This document shows, one piece after another, positions 6,371 through 14,047 of a stretch of 14,056 bases of DNA. A model generated the notes under the pieces. The model ran no database searches. It worked only from the letters and a program-made list of their open reading frames with translations, and was not told where the DNA came from. Each line of letters starts with the position of its first letter. Within the stretch, counting starts at the first letter, position 1. The DNA comes from Bacillota bacterium (lineage in GTDB: Bacteria; Bacillota; Clostridia; Lutisporales; Lutisporaceae): NCBI GenBank assembly GCA_023230985.1, contig JALNWH010000047.1, positions 1-14,056 of the forward strand, written 5' to 3'. The translations under genes and the position numbers were made by a program.

Positions 6371-8281
6371 ATGCTAAAAGTAACATTAAAAGATGAAAAA
6401 GAAATAGAATTGAAAAAAGGCATCAAAATTGAGGAAGTTGTAAATTCAATGGGTCATAAATTAAAAAAAGAAGCACTAGCCGCTAAAGTAGACGGTAAAG
6501 TCATTGATTTAAACGGGGGGCTTGATAAAGATTGCAAGCTGGAAATATTAACTTTTGAAGATGAAGGGGGAAAACTCGCTCTAAGGCATACAACTTCACA
6601 TATACTTGCACAAGCAGTGAAGAGACTTTTCCCTGAAGTAAAGCTTGCCATAGGCCCGGCTATAGAAAATGGTTTTTATTATGATTTTGATTCTGGAAGA
6701 CCTTTTACTGATGCGGATTTAGAATTAATTGAAAAAGAAATGAATAATATTATAAAAGAAGATTTAATTCTCAAAAGGTTCGAATTGCCTAGAGACGAGG
6801 CAATAAATCTTATGAAAGAGCATGGAGAAGATTATAAAGTAGAATTAATTGAAGATTTGCCTGAAGGCGAAATTATTTCTTTTTACGAACAAGGTGAATT
6901 TATTGATCTATGTGCCGGCCCTCATGTTATTTCCACAGGAAAAGTTAAGGCATTTAAACTGACAAGTGTAGCAGGTGCTTATTGGCGTGGGAATGAAAAG
7001 AATAAAATGCTGCAAAGAATATACGGTACTTCATTTATTAAAAGAAGTCAGCTTGATGAATATTTAAAAATGTTGGAAGAAGCTAAAAAAAGAGATCATA
7101 GAAAACTAGGAAAAGAATTAGATTTATATAGCATACAGGAAGAAGGCCCCGGCTTTCCATTTTTTCATCCAAATGGAATGATAATAAGAAATATACTTGA
7201 AAGTTTTTGGAGAGAGGAACATAAAAAAGCCGGGTATCAGGAGATAAACACACCAATTATATTAGGTGCGGAATTATGGAAAAAATCCGGCCATTGGGAT
7301 CACTATAAGGAGAATATGTATTTCACAGAGATTGATGGAGAACCATATGCAGTTAAACCAATGAATTGTCCCGGTGGTTTACTGATGTATAAAAGAAATC
7401 TTCATAGCTATAGGGAATTACCTATTAGAATGGCAGAATTAGGTTTGGTTCACAGACACGAGTTGTCCGGTGCTCTTCATGGACTAATGAGAGTTAGATG
7501 TTTTACCCAAGATGATGCACACTTATATATGATGCCGTCACAAATTAAAGAGGAAGTTATTGGTGTTATTGAATTAGCAGATCGTTTTTATAAGATTTTT
7601 GGATTTGAGTATTATGTGGAATTATCAACAAAACCTGAAAATTCTATGGGCTCCGATGAAGATTGGGAAGTGGCAACAAATGCGCTAAGGGAAACACTAG
7701 AAACTAAAAAAATTAATTATAGAGTTAATGAAGGGGATGGTGCATTCTATGGGCCAAAGATTGACTTTCATTTAAAAGACTGTATAGGTCGAACATGGCA
7801 ATGCGGAACTATACAACTGGATTTTCAAATGCCTGAATTGTTTGAACTGACCTATATAGGTGCAGATGGTGAAAAACATAGACCTGTTATGGTTCACAGA
7901 ACGATTTTTGGAAGCATGGAGAGATTTATTGCTATCTTAACTGAGCAATGTGCAGGTGCATTTCCTACTTGGTTGGCACCTATACAAGCAATCATAATTC
8001 CGGTCTCAGAGAAACATTATGATTATGCAGAAAGCCTCACTCAAAAAATAGATTCGCTAAATATTAGAGTTGAAAAGGATATAAGAAGCGAAAAGGTAGG
8101 ATTTAAAATTAGAGAGGCACAGCTTAAAAAGATACCATATATGATTATTATAGGAGATAAAGAAGTTGAAAATTCTAACATATCTGTTAGAGATAGAAAA
8201 GAAGGAGATTTGGGTAGCATGAGCCTTGATGATTTTATTGTGAAAATTTCGAAAGAAATTAATGATAAACTGAATAAATAG
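6371..8281 (+). CDS. thrS: Threonine--tRNA ligase (ThrRS)
   Basis: ThrRS attaches threonine to tRNA-Thr using ATP, in the cytoplasm. I choose ATG 6371, with GAGGAGG at 6358-6364. An in-frame ATG at 6326 lies inside the terminator stem and has no binding site. From 6371 the protein has 636 residues, close to the 642 of E. coli. Domains in order: TGS (1-62); the N2 editing domain with HTTSH (73-77) and DLCAGPH (179-185), whose histidines and Cys181 clear mischarged serine; the class II catalytic core (about 245-535) with zinc ligands Cys333, His384 and His509 and motif 3 GSMERF (514-519); and the C-terminal anticodon-binding domain (about 537-636). Nothing is missing. Expression is controlled by the T-box leader. 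Confidence 0.98.
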   Translation: MLKVTLKDEKEIELKKGIKIEEVVNSMGHKLKKEALAAKVDGKVIDLNGGLDKDCKLEILTFEDEGGKLALRHTTSHILAQAVKRLFPEVKLAIGPAIENGFYYDFDSGRPFTDADLELIEKEMNNIIKEDLILKRFELPRDEAINLMKEHGEDYKVELIEDLPEGEIISFYEQGEFIDLCAGPHVISTGKVKAFKLTSVAGAYWRGNEKNKMLQRIYGTSFIKRSQLDEYLKMLEEAKKRDHRKLGKELDLYSIQEEGPGFPFFHPNGMIIRNILESFWREEHKKAGYQEINTPIILGAELWKKSGHWDHYKENMYFTEIDGEPYAVKPMNCPGGLLMYKRNLHSYRELPIRMAELGLVHRHELSGALHGLMRVRCFTQDDAHLYMMPSQIKEEVIGVIELADRFYKIFGFEYYVELSTKPENSMGSDEDWEVATNALRETLETKKINYRVNEGDGAFYGPKIDFHLKDCIGRTWQCGTIQLDFQMPELFELTYIGADGEKHRPVMVHRTIFGSMERFIAILTEQCAGAFPTWLAPIQAIIIPVSEKHYDYAESLTQKIDSLNIRVEKDIRSEKVGFKIREAQLKKIPYMIIIGDKEVENSNISVRDRKEGDLGSMSLDDFIVKISKEINDKLNK

Positions 8282-8354
8282 AAAATAGTATAAAATAAAA
8301 ATATAGATATGGAATATAAATATATTAATGAAATATTTAAAAGTTAAATGATAG

Positions 8355-8393
8355 AAACAGCCTGATAAAAGTTTACTTGACAAGGCTGTTTTT
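8355..8393 (+). terminator. Probable terminator of thrS
   Basis: AAACAGCCT (8355-8363) pairs perfectly with AGGCTGTTT (8383-8391) over a 19-nt loop, and the T run (8389-8393) is five bases. The long loop and short T run make it moderate. The -35 box of the next promoter lies inside its loop. Confidence 0.7.
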
Positions 8394-8404
8394 GACTGTA
8401 TAAT
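8377..8404 (+). promoter_or_regulatory. Consensus sigma-A promoter of the ABC cassette
   Basis: TTGACA (8377-8382) and TATAAT (8399-8404) both match consensus perfectly, with a 16-bp spacer. The predicted start is near 8411, leaving a leader of about 47 nt before the binding-protein gene. The spacer contains the descending arm of the thrS terminator hairpin. Confidence 0.9.
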
Positions 8405-8414
8405 TGGTAATATG

Positions 8415-8453
8415 GGGAGTTATAGTACGCTCCTAAAAAAGAATGAGGAGGAG
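8415..8453 (+). promoter_or_regulatory. Leader with alternative pairings around the ribosome binding site
   Basis: CTCCT (8430-8434) can pair with AGGAG (8446-8450), which is the ribosome binding site of the next gene, over an 11-nt loop. The same CTCCT can instead pair with GGGAG (8415-8419). The two pairings exclude each other, so one form hides and the other frees the binding site. Both stems are only 5 bp, so this is a candidate only. Confidence 0.35.
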
Positions 8454-8457
8454 AACC

Positions 8458-9642
8458 ATGAAAAAGTTTTTAAGTATTTTGTTAGTGCTGGCAATGATTT
8501 TTTCTTTAGCTGCATGTAGTAGTGCACCTGCTTCAAGCGATGATGAGGGAGACGCTGATGCAGAAGTAAGTGCTGCTGATACTGCAAAGATTGCTATTAT
8601 TACTAACACTGTATCCCAGAATGAGGAAGAGTATCGTTCGGCTGAGTTTGTTCAGAATAAATATGGTAAAGATAAGGTAGTTCATGAGCTTTGGCCGGAT
8701 AACTTCATGACAGAACAAGAACAAATGATTAGTGTTTTAACTAAACTTGCTGCTGATCCGGATATTAAAGCTGTAATAATTAATCAGGCTGTTCCGGGGA
8801 CCAACCCTTCAGTAGATAAGTTTTTAGAGTCAAGAGACAAGGATGATGTACTTATTATTTATGCATCACCTCAAGAAAATGCACCTGACGTGTCTGATCG
8901 TGTAGACTTCGCTTTGCAACCAGACGAGTTGGCTATGGGTCATACCATACCGAATCAGGCTAAGAAACAAGGAGCTAAGACTCTTGTTCACTATTCTTTC
9001 CCGAGGCATATGTCTATACCAATGCTAGCTGAGAGACGTTCTTTAATGAAAGAAGAATGTGCAAAAATAGGTCTTGAATTTGTAGATGCTACTGCTCCAG
9101 ACCCAACTAGTGAAGCCGGTGTTACCGGAGCACAGCAATTTATTTTAGAGGACGTTCCCAAAATGGTGGATAAGTATGGAAAGGATACATCTTTCTTCTC
9201 CACTAACTGCTCCATGCAAGTTCCGCTAATCAAAGCGGCATTTGATGAAGGCGCAATTTATAGCCAACCCTGCTGTCCTTCCCCATATCATGGATTTCCA
9301 TCGGCACTCGGTTTAGAAGTTCCTGAAGATATAGTTGGTGGATTACAAGATGTTATTGATCAAACAACAAAGATTATTGAGGATGCAGGTTTAGGCGGAA
9401 GATTCTCAACTTGGCCAGTACCCGCTGCAATGATGGCAACAATAGCCAGTGCCGATTATGCTTTCAAATGGATTAACGGTGAAACAGACGGCAAGGTAGA
9501 TTTAGAAGTACTAGCTGAATGCATGTCGGACTATGCCAAATTAGATATTAGTTTGAATCCATATGTTGAAGATGGTGTGCCTTACGAAAATTACCTATTA
9601 TTCTTAATGGACTTTTTAACTTATGGAGATCTACCGAATTAG
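8458..9642 (+). CDS. DUF3798 substrate-binding lipoprotein of an ABC importer
   Basis: This is probably the extracellular receptor of the importer encoded downstream. ATG 8458 is preferred to the in-frame ATG at 8443, because the latter overlaps the ribosome binding site (AGGAGGAG, 8446-8453). The 394-residue product starts with a lipoprotein signal: basic MKK, a hydrophobic core and lipobox LAAC with Cys20 as the lipid-modified residue. A flexible acidic linker (about 21-41) follows. The mature part (about 43-394) begins with KIAIITN, as in periplasmic-binding-protein folds of the BMP and sugar type. It matches my memory of DUF3798, a family of unknown function often found with sugar-type ABC genes. 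Mature cysteines are 201, 251, 272, 273 and 355, and the adjacent pair (PCCPSP) is unusual for a surface receptor. The ligand cannot be read from sequence. A 143-bp gap with a strong hairpin separates it from the ATPase gene. Confidence 0.85.
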   Translation: MKKFLSILLVLAMIFSLAACSSAPASSDDEGDADAEVSAADTAKIAIITNTVSQNEEEYRSAEFVQNKYGKDKVVHELWPDNFMTEQEQMISVLTKLAADPDIKAVIINQAVPGTNPSVDKFLESRDKDDVLIIYASPQENAPDVSDRVDFALQPDELAMGHTIPNQAKKQGAKTLVHYSFPRHMSIPMLAERRSLMKEECAKIGLEFVDATAPDPTSEAGVTGAQQFILEDVPKMVDKYGKDTSFFSTNCSMQVPLIKAAFDEGAIYSQPCCPSPYHGFPSALGLEVPEDIVGGLQDVIDQTTKIIEDAGLGGRFSTWPVPAAMMATIASADYAFKWINGETDGKVDLEVLAECMSDYAKLDISLNPYVEDGVPYENYLLFLMDFLTYGDLPN

Positions 9643-9692
9643 TGACCGCTTGAATATTTAAGTTGTAATTAAGCAACTGAAATGCAACTTTT

Positions 9693-9734
9693 AATGAGGG
9701 TGTTTTAAACCTACCGGCTTAGGACATCCTCATT
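9693..9734 (+). repeat. 16-bp intercistronic hairpin between receptor and ATPase genes
   Basis: The arms 9693-9708 and 9719-9734 pair over 16 uninterrupted positions, three of them G-U, around a 10-nt loop. Only AAGTTT follows, so a standard intrinsic terminator is unlikely. In other ABC importer operons such stems protect the receptor transcript or attenuate downstream expression, giving more receptor than transporter. That role is inferred here. Confidence 0.7.
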
Positions 9735-9785
9735 AAGTTTGCATACCACAACTCCTAAAAGTAAATGTGGCAGGAGGGATAAAAC

Positions 9786-11381
9786 TTGAGCGATAATTTA
9801 CTTAGCATAAAAAATGTGACAAAAGATTTTAATGGGAACCGTGTTTTAAAAGATATAAACTTAGATATAAAAAAAGGTGAAATTCATGCTCTTATCGGGG
9901 AAAATGGTGCAGGTAAATCTACATTGATGAATATTTTATTCGGCATGCCTGTAATTCTTTCCACCGGAGGATATCAAGGATCTATTGAAATAGAAGATGA
10001 AGAGGTTAAGTTTTCTACACCTCATGAAGCGATGGATCACGGAATAGGCATGGTGCATCAAGAGTTTATGTTAATACCCGGTTTTACTATTACAGAAAAT
10101 ATTAAAATTAATAGGGAAATAACAAACCCAAACGTAATTAGTAGAATTTTCGGCAAGCAATATGAATGGTTGAATATGAAGCGAATGAATAATGATGCTC
10201 GGCGGGCTCTTGATATTATGGGTATGGGTATAGAAGAATATACAGAAGTAGCCGGATTACCTGTTGGGCATATGCAATTTATTGAAATTGCAAGAGAAAT
10301 TGATAAAACCGGAATTAAGCTTTTAGTATTTGATGAACCGACCGCTGTTTTAACTGAATCGGAAACACAAAATCTTTTGGCAGCAATTGAAAAATTAGCA
10401 TCACAAGGCATTGCTATTATATTTATAAGTCATCGATTAGAAGAGGTAATGCAAATTTCCCATCGCTTTACAATTTTGCGTGATGGAGAGCATGTAATTA
10501 CTAAGAATACAAAGGAAAGTAATGTATATGAGATTGCAGAATTGATGGTAGGTCGAAAAGTATCAATTGAAAGATTGGATTCCGGTAAACGAGAGATTAG
10601 TGATGATATTGTACTAAGCATAAAGAATCTCGAAGTTAAAATGCCCGGAGAAGAAGTAAAAGGGTTTAATTTAGAAGTAAAAAAAGGTGAAATCATAGGT
10701 ATAGGCGGTTTAGCCGGACAAGGCAAACTAGGTATTGCTAATGGTATTATGGGAGTATATCCTGCACGCGGAGAGGTTATTTTCGAGGGAATACCCTTGA
10801 AGCTTAATAACCCTAAAGAATCTATTAGGGCGGGATTGGGATTTTTAAGCGAAGATAGAAAAGGTGTTGGACTATTATTGGATGAGTCTATTGAATTAAA
10901 TACTGTTTTTACAGCTATGCAGACTAAGAATGAGTTTCTTCATAACTTTGGTTTTTTTAGTATAATGAATTCTCATAGTATTCGCAATCATACTCTGAAG
11001 ATGATTAAAGATTTGGATATACGCTGTACATCATCGTTACAACATACTGGAAATTTATCCGGAGGAAACCAACAAAAAGTTTGTATGGCACGTGCTTTAA
11101 CACAAAACCCAAAACTACTTTTAGTTAGTGAGCCTACGAGAGGTATTGACGTGGGTGCTAAGAAACTTATTCTTGATTTGTTGAAGAAACTTAATGAAGA
11201 ACAAGGGATGACAATTGTGATGACCTCATCAGAATTGGCAGAGCTTAGGAGCATTAGCGATAGGATTGTCATCGTATGTAACGGTAAAGTAGAGGGAATT
11301 TTATCTCCTGATGCATCAAGTGCAGATTTTGGTTTAATGATGTCTGGAACGCGTGCTGATTCCCAACTAGGGGGTGCTTAA
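9786..11381 (+). CDS. Double-domain ABC transporter ATPase (RbsA/MglA/BMP type)
   Basis: This 531-residue protein carries two fused nucleotide-binding domains and should power the importer at the inner membrane face. It starts with TTG 9786 after a good site (AGGAGGGA, 9772-9779). Domain 1 has Walker A GENGAGKST (38-46), a degenerate signature LPVGHMQ (158-164) where relatives have LSVGQ, Walker B LLVFDEPT (179-186) and His216 in SHRL. Domain 2 has a degenerate Walker A (GGLAGQGKLG, 307-316), a classic signature LSGGNQQ (424-430), and a Walker B in which Ser448 replaces the usual Asp before Glu449. Its H-loop position reads SSEL, without histidine. In such composite ATPases the intact Walker site of domain 1 works with the signature of domain 2, so one active site is kept. 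It lies 2 bp before the first permease gene. Confidence 0.93.
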   Translation: MSDNLLSIKNVTKDFNGNRVLKDINLDIKKGEIHALIGENGAGKSTLMNILFGMPVILSTGGYQGSIEIEDEEVKFSTPHEAMDHGIGMVHQEFMLIPGFTITENIKINREITNPNVISRIFGKQYEWLNMKRMNNDARRALDIMGMGIEEYTEVAGLPVGHMQFIEIAREIDKTGIKLLVFDEPTAVLTESETQNLLAAIEKLASQGIAIIFISHRLEEVMQISHRFTILRDGEHVITKNTKESNVYEIAELMVGRKVSIERLDSGKREISDDIVLSIKNLEVKMPGEEVKGFNLEVKKGEIIGIGGLAGQGKLGIANGIMGVYPARGEVIFEGIPLKLNNPKESIRAGLGFLSEDRKGVGLLLDESIELNTVFTAMQTKNEFLHNFGFFSIMNSHSIRNHTLKMIKDLDIRCTSSLQHTGNLSGGNQQKVCMARALTQNPKLLLVSEPTRGIDVGAKKLILDLLKKLNEEQGMTIVMTSSELAELRSISDRIVIVCNGKVEGILSPDASSADFGLMMSGTRADSQLGGA

Positions 11382-11383
11382 AT

Positions 11384-12469
11384 ATGACAGAACAAAATGT
11401 TGTTAAAGAAAAAGACTTAAAGGATAGTTTCTTAGCAAAAGCAATAAAAACTATAGGATTACCTACACTTATTATAGCTGCTTTTTTCTTGTTAGTTATT
11501 TTAACTGCAGCTTTTCTAAAGCAGTCTTTGCCGATTTTATTTAGTGATATATTGCGTCGGTTTGGCATGAACGGATTATTGGTTTTAGCTATGGTTCCTG
11601 CAATTAAATCCGGTACAGGCCCGAATTTTGCTTTACCATTAGGAATTATTTGCGGTTTATTAGCCTGGACTATAGGAATTGAGATGGGATTTATAGGTCT
11701 TAAATTAGTACTTTTAGTTTCGTTAATGGCTATAGTATTCGCGATTATTTTGGGCTATTTATATGGTAAACTTTTAAATGCGGTAAAAGGTGCAGAGATG
11801 ACGATTGCTACTTATACCGGTTTTTCTACCGTAGCTTTAATGGCTTTGGTCTGGCTCATGGCTCCTTTTAAAAGCAAACAAATGGGCTGGATGATGGGTG
11901 AAGGATTACGTGAAACAATAAAATTGGATGGCGTGGAAGCTGCCCAGATTTTTAACAACTTTTTATCTTTTAAAGTATTTGGTATTAATATACCCACCGG
12001 TTTGCTATTAGTTTTTTTTGCATTTTGTTTTCTTGTATGGTTATTTTTTAGGACAAAAATTGGTATTGCAATAACAGCTGGCGGAAGCAATCCAGAATTT
12101 GCTGCTGCTTCAGGTATTGATATCGACAAAAATCGAATTATTGCAAATATCCTTTCTACAATATTAGGAGCTTTAGGAATAATTCTTTATTCTCAAAGCT
12201 ACGGGTTTTTCCAACTTTATTCAGGACCATTAATGATGGCTTTTCCCGCTGTAGCAGGTGTGTTAATAGGTGGAGCAACTGCATCAAAAGCAAACATTTC
12301 ACATGTAATAATTGGAACCTTTTTGTTTCAAGGACTGTTAACGGCATCAATGCCTGTAGCAAACCAATTATTTGAAGGAACTGACCTTTCCGAGATAATG
12401 CGAGTAATTCTACAAAACGGAATTATCCTTTATGCTCTGACACAGGTTAAAGGAGGTGGCAAAGAATGA
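11384..12469 (+). CDS. ABC transporter permease 1 (RbsC/BMP type, BPD_transp_2)
   Basis: This 361-residue protein is one half of the membrane channel. It has a short cytoplasmic N-terminus and about eight to ten hydrophobic segments, the first at about 26-45. Family marks are the loop GTGPNFALPLGIICG (77-91) and the cytoplasmic coupling region RTKIGIAITAGGSNPEFAAASGI (two blocks within 223-245), which should contact the ATPase. The late glycine-rich AGVLIGGATASKA (291-303) is also typical. It starts 2 bp after the ATPase stop, with GGGGGT (11369-11374) as binding site, and overlaps the second permease by ATGA, so coupled translation is expected. Sugar- and nucleoside-type importers share this fold, so substrate class cannot be decided. 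Confidence 0.92.
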   Translation: MTEQNVVKEKDLKDSFLAKAIKTIGLPTLIIAAFFLLVILTAAFLKQSLPILFSDILRRFGMNGLLVLAMVPAIKSGTGPNFALPLGIICGLLAWTIGIEMGFIGLKLVLLVSLMAIVFAIILGYLYGKLLNAVKGAEMTIATYTGFSTVALMALVWLMAPFKSKQMGWMMGEGLRETIKLDGVEAAQIFNNFLSFKVFGINIPTGLLLVFFAFCFLVWLFFRTKIGIAITAGGSNPEFAAASGIDIDKNRIIANILSTILGALGIILYSQSYGFFQLYSGPLMMAFPAVAGVLIGGATASKANISHVIIGTFLFQGLLTASMPVANQLFEGTDLSEIMRVILQNGIILYALTQVKGGGKE

Positions 12470-13776
12470 AGAAAAACAAAAAGAAACTGGGAAACCAAGT
12501 ATTTTCATTAGCCGACAACATAGTTCCAATTATTTTTATAGCTTTTACACTTTTGGGTTTTGTATTAACAAAGAATGTACCATTTAACTTTTTTATATCG
12601 GAGTTATCAAGTAGGTTTTATCGCAATGCTTTCATTGTTTTGTCTCTAATTATCCCTGTTATAGCGGGTTTAGGACTTAACTTTGGAATTGTAATAGGGG
12701 CTATGAGCGCACAGTTAGCAATAATTATAGTTCGTTATCTTAGTATTGAATACTTACACCTTAGCGGAACAATGGAACTCATTTTTTGTTTTTTATTGAC
12801 CTTACCTATAGCAGCATTTATTGGTCTTTTGACAGGTAAACTTTATAATAAAACAAGGGGACAGGAAATGATAGCCAGTTTAATAGTTGGTTTCTTTGCA
12901 AATGGTGTATATCAATTTATTCTTCTTTTTGCTACCGGAGTTATCATACCGGTTCGTTCAAGTCACCCGATGATTAAACCTGATGGTGTTGGGGTTCGTA
13001 TGACTGTTGATATGGGTGAACTCCATTACTCTTTAGCTAATATATTGAAAATTCCTTTTATGTGGGTAGTTCTTATCATATCTTTGTCATTGTTGGTGCT
13101 TACCATTATTTTATTTTTAAAAGACAAAAAGTTTGGTAAAAAGAATAACCAAATTACTTTTTATATAAAAACTATTATTTTTGCAGCTTTATCTATATTT
13201 AGTATATTTTCTATAATAACTAAGAGTAAGATTAATTTAGTGAAAGACGTGCCTATAGCAACTGCATTATTTATTGCTTTATTATGTGTTTTCACTGAAT
13301 TGATTATGAAGACTAAATTAGGTCAAGACTTTAGGAGTGTAGGACAAGATCAGCATATAGCTGAATCTAATGGGATAAATGTTGATAAAACTAGAATTAT
13401 AGCCGTTGTAATGTCAACAGTATTGGCAGCGTGGGGGCAATTGATTTACTTGCAGGACATGGGTACATTAAATGTTTATGGAGCCCACACACAAATAGGT
13501 ATGTTTTCGGTGGCAGCATTGTTAGTAGGAGGCGCTTCAGTGCGTAAGGCGACTGTTTCGCAAGCTTTAATTGGCACCTTGCTTTTTAACTCAATGTTTA
13601 TTATGTCTCCGGAAATTGGAAAGGCGGCTTTTGGTAATGCCTTACTTGGAGAATATTTTAGGACATTCATGGTTTACGGAATTATCGGTATGGCATTAGG
13701 CATCTATGTATGGAATGCAAACAGAAAGGCTCGCATTACTTTAGATCCGATAGATATGCAGACTCAAGATAATTAA
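12466..13776 (+). CDS. ABC transporter permease 2 (RbsC/BMP type, BPD_transp_2)
   Basis: This is the partner of permease 1, in a 4-bp ATGA overlap with it, with AGGAGGT (12450-12456) as binding site. It has 436 residues, about 75 more than permease 1. Shared family marks are GLGLNFGIVIGAMSAQ (68-83), the coupling motif TKLGQDFRSVGQDQHIAESNGI (two blocks within 283-304) and ALLVGGASVRKATV (351-364). Part of the extra length is an insertion of roughly 60 residues (about 219-280) just before the coupling motif. It holds a basic loop (KDKKFGKKNN) and one or two extra hydrophobic segments (232-250, 263-280). The C-terminus is cytoplasmic and polar. Membrane placement is from hydrophobicity only. 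Two unequal permeases imply a heterodimeric channel. Confidence 0.92.
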   Translation: MKKNKKKLGNQVFSLADNIVPIIFIAFTLLGFVLTKNVPFNFFISELSSRFYRNAFIVLSLIIPVIAGLGLNFGIVIGAMSAQLAIIIVRYLSIEYLHLSGTMELIFCFLLTLPIAAFIGLLTGKLYNKTRGQEMIASLIVGFFANGVYQFILLFATGVIIPVRSSHPMIKPDGVGVRMTVDMGELHYSLANILKIPFMWVVLIISLSLLVLTIILFLKDKKFGKKNNQITFYIKTIIFAALSIFSIFSIITKSKINLVKDVPIATALFIALLCVFTELIMKTKLGQDFRSVGQDQHIAESNGINVDKTRIIAVVMSTVLAAWGQLIYLQDMGTLNVYGAHTQIGMFSVAALLVGGASVRKATVSQALIGTLLFNSMFIMSPEIGKAAFGNALLGEYFRTFMVYGIIGMALGIYVWNANRKARITLDPIDMQTQDN

Positions 13777-13990
13777 GGAAAGCTTAATAGACTTTTCTTA
13801 TAAAAAGAGCACAACCCGTAACAAGCTTGCAGATTATCAGCCTTGGGAATTAGTAATCTCAGCAAATATAATAAGTTGCTTATCAGAAATAGTTAAGGTA
13901 TGAACAGTAACATATAGTGGTTGATATGAAGATTCTAGGGTTCAGCTCTAACGAGTAAACATTTTTCGAGATAAACCATCCAAAGATGTA
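13777..13990 (+). other. Noncoding region after the ABC cassette, nothing identified
   Basis: No open frame of useful length, tRNA or recognisable riboswitch is present. A weak hairpin overlaps the permease stop (AAGGAAAG 13775-13782 with CTTTTCTT 13792-13799, one G-U, 9-nt loop) but has no T run after it, so it is at best a poor terminator. Another 6-bp inverted repeat is AGATTA (13831-13836) with TAATCT (13854-13859). I compared the stretch mentally with the common riboswitch cores and found no convincing match. Confidence 0.5.
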
Positions 13991-13998
13991 GTAAGATA

Positions 13999-14007
13999 TG
14001 ATATAAT
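13999..14007 (+). promoter_or_regulatory. Extended -10 promoter for the gene beyond the right edge
   Basis: TGATATAAT is a perfect extended -10 (TG, one base, TATAAT at 14002-14007). No -35 is recognisable 17 bp upstream, which is normal for extended -10 promoters. The start would be near 14014. Confidence 0.6.
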
Positions 14008-14025
14008 AATAGTGATGTAACTATT
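14008..14025 (+). promoter_or_regulatory. Inverted repeat at the predicted transcription start, possible operator
   Basis: AATAGT (14008-14013) and ACTATT (14020-14025) form a 6-bp dyad over 6 nt, centred on the predicted start. An outer dyad AGATAT (13994-13999) with ATATCT (14035-14040) surrounds it. In such AT-rich DNA short dyads arise easily by chance. Confidence 0.3.
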
Positions 14026-14040
14026 GATACTACTATATCT

Positions 14041-14047
14041 AAGGAGG
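14041..14047 (+). promoter_or_regulatory. Ribosome binding site of a gene starting just past the window
   Basis: AAGGAGG is followed by 9 bases without a start codon, so the start codon should lie at or just after the right edge. With the extended -10 upstream it marks a separate + strand transcription unit. Confidence 0.75.

Noticed and set aside
8057..8383. Open frame of 108 codons on the - strand at the end of thrS
   Set aside because: It is low-complexity and rich in Ile, Phe and Tyr, as expected of the antisense of AT-rich coding DNA. It lies opposite thrS, and the + strand gene is certain.
13800..13990. Guanidine-I (ykkC) riboswitch suggested by CTAGGGTTC near 13935
   Set aside because: Only this fragment matches. 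The required later conserved segments are absent, and the region lies upstream of the likely promoter of the next gene.
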